Shown here piece after piece: positions 7,859-16,192 of a DNA stretch of 64,000 nucleotides. The translations under genes and the position numbers were made by a program. Each line of letters begins with the position of its first letter. Position 1 is the first letter of the stretch. The notes beneath the pieces were generated by a model. The model did not search any database. It saw only the letters and a program-made list of their open reading frames with translations, and was not told the DNA's origin. This stretch comes from Mesorhizobium sp. GbtcB19 (GTDB lineage Bacteria; Pseudomonadota; Alphaproteobacteria; Rhizobiales; Rhizobiaceae), in the NCBI RefSeq assembly GCF_019091085.1, contig NZ_JAGXJY010000012.1, forward strand, positions 1 to 64,000, in the 5' to 3' direction.

Positions 7859-8620
7859 ATGAGTCGCATATTTCTGAGGGCCGCTGCCGTGGCGTTCGCT
7901 TCGGTCGCTGCCTCGCTTTTGTTGACACTGATTGTCGTTCCGGCAATGGGCTTTCCGATGAGCCGCAGCGTCTGGCTGGCGTCGACGGTTTGCCCGCTCG
8001 TGCTCGCCTGGGCCGCCAGCGCCAGCAGCTTCTGGCAGAGCGACAGGTTGCAGAATGCGCATCGCGAGCTGGCCCGCGCCCATGCGCAGCTGGCCGCCGC
8101 TCATAGGCGCCTGTCGGAAAAGGCAAGCCGCGACGACATGACCGGCATGCTCAACCGCGAAACCTTCTTTGCCGCGCTCGATGGTTCGCGGCGCAAGAGC
8201 GATCGCGGCGCGCTGCTGATCATCGATGCCGACCACTTCAAGCGGATCAATGACAGCTACGGTCATTTGACCGGGGACGAAGCGCTGCTGTTGATCGCCG
8301 GCGCCATCGAGCGCGGCATTCGCGGCGGCGACGTGCTCGGCCGCATCGGCGGCGAGGAGTTCGCGGCCTTCCTGGTCGGCGCCACCGAAGTTGAAGCCAA
8401 GCATGTCGCCGAACGCATCCGCCGCGAGGTCGAGCTGATCCGGTTTCGCCCCGTCGACGAGCGCACCGTGCTGCTCACCGTCTCGATCGGCGGCATAACC
8501 TGCGGCGAGAGCGCGACCGTTTCCGATTTGATGCGCGCCGCCGATCGCAGGCTGTACGAGGCGAAGAACCGCGGCCGCAACCTTTCGATCCTCGACCGCG
8601 AACTTCCGGAAGCGGCATGA
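7859..8620 (+). CDS. membrane-anchored diguanylate cyclase (GGDEF)
   Basis: About 253 residues from ATG 7859. Two N-terminal membrane helices (about 8-29 and 39-56) lead through a short coiled segment (AHRELARAHAQLAAAHRRLSE) into a GGDEF domain (about 88-245). The active-site signature is GGEEF (in RIGGEEFAAF), with the substrate motif DADHFKRINDSYGH. It should make cyclic di-GMP at the inner membrane, controlling attachment or motility. No RxxD product-inhibition site is obvious. The short periplasmic loop suggests it senses little directly. It is divergent from the HAD gene. Confidence 0.9.
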   Translation: MSRIFLRAAAVAFASVAASLLLTLIVVPAMGFPMSRSVWLASTVCPLVLAWAASASSFWQSDRLQNAHRELARAHAQLAAAHRRLSEKASRDDMTGMLNRETFFAALDGSRRKSDRGALLIIDADHFKRINDSYGHLTGDEALLLIAGAIERGIRGGDVLGRIGGEEFAAFLVGATEVEAKHVAERIRREVELIRFRPVDERTVLLTVSIGGITCGESATVSDLMRAADRRLYEAKNRGRNLSILDRELPEAA

Positions 8621-8708
8621 AGCCTCGCTGCAGGTGTTAGGAAAGCCTTATCCATGTCCATATTCAACCGCGCTAAACTTCCGGGTGTAACGTCGTTTTC
8701 ACCTAGGT

Positions 8709-8725
8709 TTGGCACGGAATTGGCC
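8709..8725 (+). promoter_or_regulatory. candidate sigma-54 promoter (-24/-12)
   Basis: TTGGCACG (8709-8716), GAAT, then TGGC (8721-8724). The GG and GC dinucleotides are at the 12-bp spacing required for RpoN promoters, with one mismatch to TTGC in the -12 element. It lies about 70 bp upstream of the start of the Tat-peptide / GMC operon and points towards it. Confidence 0.45.
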
Positions 8726-8793
8726 TCCCGGGTGGCATGTGTGCCGTTCAGGAACGGCATGCGTGGATCGAGGCCCCTATCGAAAGACGTATC

Positions 8794-8952
8794 ATGAGCA
8801 ATTTCATGAAAAGAATGTCCCGCCGCGCCATCGTGCAGGCGCTGATCGCGCTGCCCGCGCTGTCGCTGTTCCGCAACCGCCCGGTCGTGGCCGAGCCCGA
8901 CGAAATCGTCGAGATCAATGGCTGGATCCTGCGGCGGAGCGACCTGGCATGA
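8794..8952 (+). CDS. 52-residue Tat-signal micro-protein, partner of GMC oxidoreductase
   Basis: ATG 8794 to TGA 8952. Almost the whole product is a twin-arginine signal: MKRMSRRAIVQ followed by a hydrophobic stretch (ALIALPALSLF), then about 22 mature residues ending INGWILRRSDLA. Its stop overlaps the ATG of the oxidoreductase (ATGA), indicating coupled translation. Known membrane-bound GMC dehydrogenases (fructose, sorbitol or glucose types) have a Tat-signal small subunit that carries the folded FAD subunit out of the cell; this looks like a minimal version. The role is inferred from context. Confidence 0.72.
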   Translation: MSNFMKRMSRRAIVQALIALPALSLFRNRPVVAEPDEIVEINGWILRRSDLA

Positions 8953-10388
8953 TCTTCGACAGCTACGAAGCCTATAAGCAGGCCGGCTTCAAACCCAAGG
9001 CCTGCATCCTCGGCTCCGGCCCGGCCGGCACGACGATCGCCAGGAAGCTCGGCGCCGCCGGCATTCCGGTCGTCGTGCTGGAGGCGGGCTCGCGCGAATT
9101 CAGCGACGAGTCGCAGGATTTCTACCGCGGCAAGACGGTCGGCGATTTCTATTTCGACCTCGACATCACCAGGCTGCGCTTCATGGGCGGCTCGTCCAAC
9201 CACTGGGCCGGCTGGTGCCGCGTGCTCGACAAGCAGGACTTCGAGCCCAAGGCCTGGGCGCCGGACACCGGCTGGCCGATCAGCCGCGCCGACATCGAGC
9301 CCTATCTGGCGGAAGTCCACGACATCCTCGAGCTTCCCGATTTCCGCCCCGATGTCCCGGTTTCGGACGACATACGCTGGGTGCAGCTGATCAAGAGCCC
9401 GGCGGTGCGCTTCGGCGAGAAGTTCGCCGACGAGCTCGACCAGAGCAAGAACATCGCCGTCGTGCTCAACACCTACGCGACCGAGCTCATTGGCGACGGC
9501 AAGCGCGTCACCGGCGCGAAGCTGTGGTCGAACGGCCAGGAGGCCGGTACCCTCTCGGCCGACTATTTCGTCACCTGCACCGGCGGGCTGGAGAACTCGC
9601 GGCTGCTTCTGTGGTCGAACCAGCGTTCGAATGGCGGCGTGGTGCCGAATGCCACCGCGCTCGGCCGCTACTGGATGGAGCATCCGACCTTCGAGGGCGG
9701 CAACGCCATCCTAGCCAACTACTCGGAGTTCGAGGTCGACGGCTCGAACGAAGCCTTCTTCTCGCCGACGCTTGCGGCGATGGAGCGGCTGCAGATCATG
9801 AATTTCGGCATCCGCCTGATCGAGTCGCCCTATCCGAACGTCAAGAAGCTGATCGCCGATCTCGCCTGCACCGCGCCCAACATGGCGGAGTGGATGTCGT
9901 CCCAGCTTGACCAGAAGCTGCGCTGCGCCGCCCAGCTTTATGTCGCCTGGGAACAGGCGCCGCTGGCCTCGAACCAGATCGAGCTGTCGAAGGCCGATGT
10001 CGACCACGCAGGCGTGCCGCGCATCGAACTGCACTGGAAGAAGTCTCCGCTCGAGCGCCGCACCCTGCTCGAGGGCTTGAGGCTCTTCGGCACGACCATG
10101 GCGCAGAAGAATCTCGGCCGTGTCCGCATCGACGACTGGATCAGCAATGGCGCCGATTACCCGACCAATGAGGAAACGGCCGGCCACCACCATATGGGCG
10201 GCACCCGCATGGGCACCGATGTGTTGAAGAGCGTCGTCGACGCCAACTGCAAGGTGCATGGCATGGACAATCTCTATGTCGGCGGCTCCTCGGTGTTCTG
10301 CACGTCGGGCCAGTGCAACCCGACCACCACCATCACCGCGCTCGCCTGCCGGCTGGGCGAGCATCTCGGCAAGGTGATCGCCGTCTGA
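8949..10388 (+). CDS. GMC-type FAD-dependent oxidoreductase
   Basis: About 479 residues from ATG 8949. The N-terminal dinucleotide-binding motif is ILGSGPAGTTIARKLGAAG with the Glu of VVLEAG. A GGSSNHWAG segment follows in the FAD-covering region. The C-terminal GMC signature has HHHMGGTRMG and the terminal NPTTTITALA stretch, with His residues in the catalytic region. It should oxidise an alcohol or sugar substrate that cannot be named from sequence. There is no signal peptide of its own; the preceding Tat micro-protein is the likely export partner. There is no cytochrome c subunit next to it. Confidence 0.9.
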   Translation: MIFDSYEAYKQAGFKPKACILGSGPAGTTIARKLGAAGIPVVVLEAGSREFSDESQDFYRGKTVGDFYFDLDITRLRFMGGSSNHWAGWCRVLDKQDFEPKAWAPDTGWPISRADIEPYLAEVHDILELPDFRPDVPVSDDIRWVQLIKSPAVRFGEKFADELDQSKNIAVVLNTYATELIGDGKRVTGAKLWSNGQEAGTLSADYFVTCTGGLENSRLLLWSNQRSNGGVVPNATALGRYWMEHPTFEGGNAILANYSEFEVDGSNEAFFSPTLAAMERLQIMNFGIRLIESPYPNVKKLIADLACTAPNMAEWMSSQLDQKLRCAAQLYVAWEQAPLASNQIELSKADVDHAGVPRIELHWKKSPLERRTLLEGLRLFGTTMAQKNLGRVRIDDWISNGADYPTNEETAGHHHMGGTRMGTDVLKSVVDANCKVHGMDNLYVGGSSVFCTSGQCNPTTTITALACRLGEHLGKVIAV

Positions 10389-10471
10389 ACGCACGAAGAG
10401 CAGACGGCGCCGGCGCCTGGATTGGCAACCGGCGCCGCCTTGGCGCGCCTTTTGGTGAAATTGCGAGCGCG

Positions 10472-10639
10472 CTACAGCCCGTAGACGGCGATGCGCGCGA
10501 GAACCGCCGCGGCGGCGAGCGCCACCAGCAGGATGCCGAGGCCGATGGGCGAACCCCAGCCATACCATTCCATCGCCAGCTTGGCGTATTTGTATTCTTC
10601 GGCCGGGGTCATCGACGCGCGGGTAGAGGTCTCGAACAT
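10472..10639 (-). CDS. small single-TM protein of unknown function
   Basis: 55 residues from ATG 10639. An N-terminal acidic/polar region (SMTPAEEYKYAKLAMEWYGW) is followed by one membrane helix (about 30-51) ending ARIAVYGL. The EEYKYA...EW pattern is faintly reminiscent of short subunit IV proteins of aa3-type oxidases, but the match is too weak to name it. It is divergent from the MarR gene with 101 bp between, so it may be a target of that regulator. Confidence 0.55.
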   Translation of the reverse strand: MFETSTRASMTPAEEYKYAKLAMEWYGWGSPIGLGILLVALAAAAVLARIAVYGL

Positions 10640-10740
10640 TACATGTCTCCGTTTTGGCGACCGCTTAGGGCTCTTGCGTTGCGGGAGTCGCGGTCGCATA
10701 TTGCTATTCTCGTCTTAATGTTAGACAGATTGATAGTTAG

Positions 10741-11229
10741 ATGATCGAAATAAATTCGTCAAGCACGAAACGTGACGAGATGACCCGGGACGTCGGCCTC
10801 GCCGTCATGCGCTGGCAGGACGCCACGCAGGCCTATGACGAGGCGGTGGGGGCGCGGCTCGGGCTGATCGCGGCCGAACGGCATTGCCTCGGCCTGCTCT
10901 ATGCCGGGCCACAATCGGCGGGCGCCGTCGCGGCGGCGACCGGGCTGACGCCGGCGGCGGTGACGGCGCTGATCGACCGGCTTGAGGCGCGCGGCTACGT
11001 CACCCGGACCCGGAGCCTGGAGGACAGGCGCAAGGTGGTGATCGAGGCGACCGAGCTGACCAGGGAATTGTCGGAGCGCTATTACGGTGCAATCGCACGG
11101 GAGGGCGAGAAGGTGGTGGCGAGCTTCAGCGATGCGGAGCTCGCGACCGTGCTGCGCTTCATCAATGCGGCGCTGGAACTGCAGAGCGAGCAACTGGCCA
11201 GGATCAAGGCCGAGCCCGGCAAGGCTTAA
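10741..11229 (+). CDS. MarR-family transcriptional regulator
   Basis: 162 residues from ATG 10741; ATG 10780 is an alternative. The winged HTH at about 55-115 contains AVAAATGLTPAAVTALIDRLEARGYV and the wing RTRSLEDRRKVVI, the typical MarR DxRxxxx element. It is probably a ligand-responsive repressor. The region upstream has the AT-rich stretch ttaatgttagacagattgatagttag, which may be its operator and would also control the divergent 55-residue membrane protein. Confidence 0.88.
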   Translation: MIEINSSSTKRDEMTRDVGLAVMRWQDATQAYDEAVGARLGLIAAERHCLGLLYAGPQSAGAVAAATGLTPAAVTALIDRLEARGYVTRTRSLEDRRKVVIEATELTRELSERYYGAIAREGEKVVASFSDAELATVLRFINAALELQSEQLARIKAEPGKA

Positions 11230-11311
11230 CTAGAGGTTCTGCACAGGATGTTGAAAGGTTGCCGTTTGTCGACGGGCACAATTTTCACCGTTCCTTTCGG
11301 TGAAATCAGCG

Positions 11312-11563
11312 CAAACGCCGAGGATTGGCCGAAGCCTTCCAACCTCGTCATTCCAGGGCGGAGCAGCCGCGAAGCGGCGTCGCGGAGACCCTGGAATCCA
11401 TTCCGTGACTTTGACCGAAGAACACAGCGGAGCAGAATTCTGCACCGCAGCAGCGCTCATGCGTCACGGAATGGATCCTCGGGTCTGCGCGCGTCGCTTC
11501 GCTCCTTGCTCCGCCCGTGGATGACGACTGGGTGGGCGTTTCGGCCAATCTCCAAGGCATGCC
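11312..11563. repeat. long mosaic intergenic repeat, copy 2
   Basis: About 252 bp matching the copy at 6733-6986 from caaacgccg to ccaaggcatgcc. The outer ends are inverted: gattggccgaa (11323-11333) and ttcggccaatc (11540-11550). It accounts for most of the 466-bp space between the MarR gene and phhA; the remaining stretch to 11695 shows nothing I can name. Confidence 0.85.
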
Positions 11564-11695
11564 ACCTGCCAGCGCAAACACAGCCAATCGGTCAAAATCC
11601 CTGTGCTGGAGAACTAATCGCAAAAGCTGCAAAGCGGCCCAGCTGCCTACCGGCAACTGAACCGCCCTGACACGTCGGTTGGGCGAAAACCGACC

Positions 11696-12529
11696 TCAGA
11701 CCGTCGCCGGGTCGAGCGCCGGCTGACCCTTGAACCGCGAGACGATGCCGGCCAGATCGCCGCCGGCGAAAGCATCGCGCAGCGCATCGAAGGACGGCAG
11801 CACGAAATAGGCGCGCTGGAACTTGTCGATCTCATAGCCGGTGCGCATCACCGTCTCGAGCTTGAACGGCACATGGTGGGCCTCCTTGCTCTCGACCGCG
11901 AACTGCAACTCGGTGAAGGACGACATCAGCCCGGCGCCGAAGGCCTTCAGCGGCTGGCCAGGCTCCTGGATGAGGCCGTATTCGGCGCTGTACCAGTAGA
12001 GCCTGGTGATCATCTCGTCGCCGCCCAGCGCAATCACATCCTCCGCCTTTTCGCCATACATCTGCATGAAATCGGCGAACACCGGCTGGGTCAGGATCGG
12101 CACATGGCCGAAGAAATCATGGAACATGTCCGGCTCGACGATGTAGTCGAGCTCCTTTTCCGTCCGCAGCCAATTGGTGACCGGGAAGCGGCGGTTGGCG
12201 AGATGATCGAAGAACGGGCCGGCCGGGATCAGGCCCGGCACGGCGACGATCTCCCAGCCGGTCAGCTTGCTGAGCTTTTCGCTAACCGCGTCGAAATCCG
12301 GAATCCTGTCGAGCAGGCCGAGCGCCGCGACGCCGTCGAGATAAGAACGATGCGCGAGCTTCCTGGTCAGTTTCGTCTGGCGGTCGCACAGCGTGCGCCA
12401 CACCGCCTGTTCCTCGGCCGAATAGCCGTAACCTTGCGCCACGGTGAAATCGCTGCGGCACACCGAATAGTCGCCGCGAAGGCCCTGCGCCGCGCATTCG
12501 GCGGCGTAATCGGCAACGCTGATCGTCAT
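11696..12529 (-). CDS. phhA: phenylalanine 4-monooxygenase
   Basis: 277 residues, the usual length of bacterial PheOH. The catalytic domain is complete: PGLIPAGPFFDHLANRRFPVT-type pterin segment, iron ligands in DMFHDFFGHVP (two His) and the Glu in YWYSAEYGLI, then the FGAGLMSSFTE segment. It converts phenylalanine to tyrosine with tetrahydropterin and oxygen, opening aromatic amino-acid catabolism. It is divergent from an Lrp/AsnC gene, the classical arrangement in which the regulator responds to phenylalanine or tyrosine. Confidence 0.96.
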   Translation of the reverse strand: MTISVADYAAECAAQGLRGDYSVCRSDFTVAQGYGYSAEEQAVWRTLCDRQTKLTRKLAHRSYLDGVAALGLLDRIPDFDAVSEKLSKLTGWEIVAVPGLIPAGPFFDHLANRRFPVTNWLRTEKELDYIVEPDMFHDFFGHVPILTQPVFADFMQMYGEKAEDVIALGGDEMITRLYWYSAEYGLIQEPGQPLKAFGAGLMSSFTELQFAVESKEAHHVPFKLETVMRTGYEIDKFQRAYFVLPSFDALRDAFAGGDLAGIVSRFKGQPALDPATV

Positions 12530-12668
12530 TGCTTCCTCCTCGAAGATCGTGATCCGTGGATCGTGACGCGGAGTTTAGAGGCGGCTGATGAGGCAAATCA
12601 GCCTTGTTTGTAGCTCGCAGGCAGATTTTGAGGTAAAATCACTCCGATCAACGAGAGATCGGGAAAAC

Positions 12669-13145
12669 ATGCCTCAATTCGACGATTTCGAGATAAAGAT
12701 GCTCGACATCCTGCAGCGCGATGGCCGCAAGCCCGTTTCGGAGCTGGCGCAGGAGATCGGCCTGTCGACCACCCCTTGCGCGCGCCGCTTCGAGGCCTTG
12801 CAGGAAACCGGCATCATCAAGGGCTTTGCCGCCGTGCTCAGCCGCCGCGCCGTCGGCCTGACCGTCGAGGTGTTCATCCAGGTGCGGCTGGTCAGCCACA
12901 GCGACGGCTCGCCCGAAAGCTTCATCGCCGCCGTCCAGCGCATGGACGAGGTCTCGTCCTGTTGGACGATGACCGGCGACCACGATTTCCTGCTGCATGT
13001 CATGGTGCCGTCGGTCGACGATCTGAACGCCTTCGTCATGCACCGGCTGATGCGGCTGCCCGGCGTGCGCGACGTCCATACCCAGCTGGTGTTGCAGAAC
13101 ATCAAGGGGCCGGGCCACGTGCCGCTCAGCCATCTGCGGCGCTGA
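12669..13145 (+). CDS. Lrp/AsnC-family regulator, probable phhA activator
   Basis: 158 residues from ATG 12669 (the 27 upstream codons read into the promoter). The N-terminal HTH (about 5-55) has MLDILQRDGRKPVSELAQEI and STTPCARRFEALQETGII. The C-terminal RAM effector domain (about 70-150) has GDHDFLLHVMV and the LPGVRDVHTQLVLQNIK end. The family binds amino acids and DNA as octamers. Placed 139 bp from and divergent to phhA, it is the likely regulator of that gene. Confidence 0.92.
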   Translation: MPQFDDFEIKMLDILQRDGRKPVSELAQEIGLSTTPCARRFEALQETGIIKGFAAVLSRRAVGLTVEVFIQVRLVSHSDGSPESFIAAVQRMDEVSSCWTMTGDHDFLLHVMVPSVDDLNAFVMHRLMRLPGVRDVHTQLVLQNIKGPGHVPLSHLRR

Positions 13146-13193
13146 AGCAATTCCAGGAAAAGTGTGATGCGGTTTTCCGTCCGGAATTGCTTC
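13144..13193. repeat. intergenic repeat, copy C (first hairpin only)
   Basis: GAAGCAATTCC (13144-13154) pairs perfectly with GGAATTGCTTC (13183-13193), around the shared core ggaaaagtgtgatgcggttttcc. It overlaps the lrp stop codon. The second hairpin seen in other copies is missing. Confidence 0.7.
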
Positions 13194-13296
13194 AAAACAA
13201 AACTTCTCCCGAAAAGCTGCGGGGAAACTGCTGAACCGCGCCAAGGCGGCTTCGACATCGGCAACTAGCACAAGCGGACCAATATGGAGGTCCGCC

Positions 13297-14850
13297 TTGA
13301 ACATCGTGCTGATCAATCCGCCGCACACGGCCATCGGCAGCCGCGTGCCCGACGACCACTTGCCGCCGCTCGGCCTGTTGGCGATCGGCGGCCCGCTGAT
13401 CGATTCCGGCCATCAGGTGTGCCTTGTCGATGCCGAGTTCGGGCCGATGCCGCTTGGCGAGCTGGTCGGCGATGCTCTGCGCGACGATCCGGACTTCGTC
13501 CTGATCGGCCATTCCGGCTCGACCTCGGCGCATCCGACGGCCTTGCGCATCGCCGAGATGATCAAGGCGCGCGCGCCGGGCGTCATCGTCATTTATGGCG
13601 GCGTCTTCCCGACCTATCACTGGCGCGACATCCTGGCCGCGACCGACGTCTTCGACTTCATCGTGCGCGGCGAGGGCGAGGCGACCGCGACGGCGTTGGT
13701 CGAGGCGATCGAAATGCGCCAGCCGGTGGCAAGCGTCGCCGGCATCGCCTATCGCGACGACCTTGGCCGTCCCGTCGCCACGCAAGCTGCCATGACCATT
13801 GCCGATCTCGACGCCTGGCGCGTCGGCTGGGAACTGATCGATCATCGCCGCTACTCCTATTGGGGCGGCAAGCGGGCGGTGGTCATGCAGTTCTCGCGCG
13901 GCTGTCCGCATCTGTGCAACTATTGCGGCCAGCGTGGGTTCTGGACCCGCTGGCGGCATCGCGACCCGGTGAAATTCGCCAAGGAAATCGCCTGGCTGCA
14001 TCGCGAGCATGGCGTCGAGCTGATCAACCTGGCGGACGAGAACCCGACCTCCTCGAAGAAGGCCTGGCGCGCCTTTCTCGACGCCATGATTGCCGAGAAC
14101 GTGCCGGTGCTGATCGTCGGCTCGACCCGCGCCGACGACATCGTGCGCGACGCCGACAGCCTGCATCTCTACCGCAAGGCAGGCGTCATTCGCTGGCTGC
14201 TCGGCATGGAGAATACCGACGAGGAAACGCTGTCGCTGATCCGCAAGGGCGGCAGCACCAAGTCCGACCGTGAGGCGATCCGGCTGCTGCGCCGGCACGG
14301 CATCCTGTCGATGGCGACCTGGGTTGCCGGCTTCGAGGACGAAACCTTGCGCGATCTCTGGCGCGGCTTCCGCCAGCTCATTGCCTATGATCCCGACCAG
14401 ATCCAGGCGCTCTATGTCACGCCGCATCGCTGGACGCCGTTCTTCCGCATCGCCAGCGACCGCAAGGTGATCCAGAAGGACGTGCGCCTCTGGGACTACA
14501 AACACCAGGTGCTGCAAATGACCCGGCTGAAGCCATGGAAGCTGTTCTTCGCCGTCAAGCTGATCGAGGTCGCGGTGCAGTCGCGCCCGAAGGCGCTGGC
14601 GCGGATTCTCTTCCACCCCGATCCCGAGCAGCGCCATTCGATGCGCTGGTACACCAGGATGGGCCGCCGCGTCTGGTTCCGCGAAGTCTGGGGGTTTCTG
14701 GCCCGCGACCGCCGCGTCACGGACGGCCCGACGCTCGCCGATTTCTGGGGCGCGCCGCAGGACGCCGAGGAGGAATCGATGATCGTCAGGCGGCCGGCCG
14801 GAAAACCGGTCGTGCCTGTCATCGAAGATCAGAGAAGATTAGCCGGCTGA
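13297..14850 (+). CDS. B12-binding radical SAM protein, BchE-like
   Basis: 517 residues from TTG 13297; GGAGG at 13286-13290, 6 bp upstream, supports this start over any ATG. The N-terminal cobalamin-binding-type Rossmann domain (about 1-140) contains GLLAIGGPLIDSGH and VIVIYGGVFPTYHW. The radical SAM core has CPHLCNYC, the CxxxCxxC cluster site, then GQRGFWTRWRHRDP. The C-terminal region ends with HSMRWYTRMGRRVWF and a DGPTLADFWG segment. This resembles anaerobic Mg-protoporphyrin ester cyclase (BchE) and its relatives. No other bacteriochlorophyll gene is present, so the substrate is unknown. Confidence 0.85.
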   Translation: MNIVLINPPHTAIGSRVPDDHLPPLGLLAIGGPLIDSGHQVCLVDAEFGPMPLGELVGDALRDDPDFVLIGHSGSTSAHPTALRIAEMIKARAPGVIVIYGGVFPTYHWRDILAATDVFDFIVRGEGEATATALVEAIEMRQPVASVAGIAYRDDLGRPVATQAAMTIADLDAWRVGWELIDHRRYSYWGGKRAVVMQFSRGCPHLCNYCGQRGFWTRWRHRDPVKFAKEIAWLHREHGVELINLADENPTSSKKAWRAFLDAMIAENVPVLIVGSTRADDIVRDADSLHLYRKAGVIRWLLGMENTDEETLSLIRKGGSTKSDREAIRLLRRHGILSMATWVAGFEDETLRDLWRGFRQLIAYDPDQIQALYVTPHRWTPFFRIASDRKVIQKDVRLWDYKHQVLQMTRLKPWKLFFAVKLIEVAVQSRPKALARILFHPDPEQRHSMRWYTRMGRRVWFREVWGFLARDRRVTDGPTLADFWGAPQDAEEESMIVRRPAGKPVVPVIEDQRRLAG

Positions 14851-14893
14851 TTACGGCAGCTCACGGTCAAGCGGCGAACTTGCCCGCTCTTCC

Positions 14894-15787
14894 TTACGGA
14901 ACGATCAGCGTGCCGGCGCCATGCTCGGTGAAGAGCTCGAGCAGCACCGAATGCGGCGTCTTGCCGTTGAGGATGACGACGCCTTCGACGCCGCGCTCGA
15001 TCGCCTCGATGCAGGTCTCGACCTTCGGGATCATGCCGCCCGACACCGTGCCGTCCTTGATCAGCGCCTTGGCCTCGGCGACCGTCAGCTCGTCGATCAG
15101 CTTCTTGTTCTTGTCGAGCACGCCCGGCACGTCGGTGAGGAACAAGAGGCGCGAGGCGCGGCAGGCACCGGCGATGGCGCCGGCAAACGTGTCGGCGTTG
15201 ATGTTGTAGGTGTGGCCGTCGCGGCCGGGCGCCACAGGCGCCAACACCGGGATCATCTCCGAGCGCGCCAGAAGGTCGAGCAGCGTGCGGTCGACCTCGA
15301 CCGGCTCGCCGACGAAGCCGAGATCCAGCACCCGTTCGATGTTGGAGTCCGGGTCGAGCATGGTCTTGCGCGCCTTTTCGGCGAACACCATGTTGCCGTC
15401 CTTGCCGCAGAGCCCGATCGCCCATTCGCCCTCGGCGTTGATCAGCGCCACGATCTCCTTGTTGATCGAGCCGGCCAGCACCATCTCGACGATCTCGACC
15501 GTCTTCTGGTCGGTGACGCGCAAGCCGCCCTCGAATTTGGATTCGATGCCCATCTTGGAAAGCATCGCGCCGATCTGCGGCCCGCCGCCATGCACGACGA
15601 TCGGGTTGACCCCCGACTGTTTCAAAAGCGCGATGTCGCGGGCGAACGCCTTGCCGAGCTCATGGTCGCCCATGGCGTGGCCGCCATATTTCACCACCAC
15701 CGTCTTGTTCTCGTAGCGCTGCATGTAAGGCAGCGCGCGCGAGAGCAGCGCGGCCTGCATTTCGGCGTTGGCGGCGACGTCCGTCAT
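14894..15787 (-). CDS. argB: acetylglutamate kinase
   Basis: 297 residues from ATG 15787. ArgB phosphorylates N-acetylglutamate in arginine biosynthesis. Diagnostic parts are [12 protein letters not shown] at the N-terminus, [34 protein letters not shown] and the C-terminal [19 protein letters not shown]. The length is normal and the start is the first conserved Met. In related rhizobia it directly follows engB; here about 13 kb separates them. Confidence 0.97.
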   Translation of the reverse strand: MTDVAANAEMQAALLSRALPYMQRYENKTVVVKYGGHAMGDHELGKAFARDIALLKQSGVNPIVVHGGGPQIGAMLSKMGIESKFEGGLRVTDQKTVEIVEMVLAGSINKEIVALINAEGEWAIGLCGKDGNMVFAEKARKTMLDPDSNIERVLDLGFVGEPVEVDRTLLDLLARSEMIPVLAPVAPGRDGHTYNINADTFAGAIAGACRASRLLFLTDVPGVLDKNKKLIDELTVAEAKALIKDGTVSGGMIPKVETCIEAIERGVEGVVILNGKTPHSVLLELFTEHGAGTLIVP

Positions 15788-15950
15788 CGGTGTGATCCTG
15801 GCTAGCTTGAATGGCGGCCTCATAGCGGGAATTGCCGCAGGCCGCAAACAGCTTTGCGGTCACAAAGATGAAATTGTGCGTGGTCTTTGGCGATAGCGTG
15901 CATGGCAGCTTGGCGCATGCATTGTCTAATGTAGCGCTGGTCGACCCCCA

Positions 15951-16172
15951 CTCCGTCTCGGCTTCGCCGAGCCACCTCTCCCCCGATCGACGGGGGAGAG
16001 GAAAGGCGCCAAGCTTTTTGCCGTCAGCGCTCGTCCAGCAAGGCTCCCTTCCTTTCCCTCCGGAGGGGGGAAAGGTGGCGCTGCGAAGCAGCGACGGATT
16101 GGGGGAACCACCTGGCAATCAAGCCTTCCGCCGATCAGTCGCGCCAGATAGCTCGGCGAAGCCGAGACGGAG
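15951..16172. repeat. 222-bp element with perfect 22-bp terminal inverted repeats
   Basis: Bases 15951-15972 and 16151-16172 are exact reverse complements over 22 bp, and each arm can itself fold (CTCGGC-TTC-GCCGAG). Inside are a second perfect hairpin, CCTCTCCCCC (15975-15984) with GGGGGAGAGG (15992-16001), and a ccctccggaggggggaaagg stretch. No coding capacity is seen. It fills most of the 405-bp argB-amidase gap and looks like a MITE-like or structured intergenic element. Confidence 0.75.
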
Positions 16173-16192
16173 AGAGGGAACGCCCTATGTGA

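Noticed and set aside
13297-14850. True bacteriochlorophyll biosynthesis gene
   Set aside because: No other bch, crt, puf or puh gene is visible, so a pigment role cannot be supported from this window.
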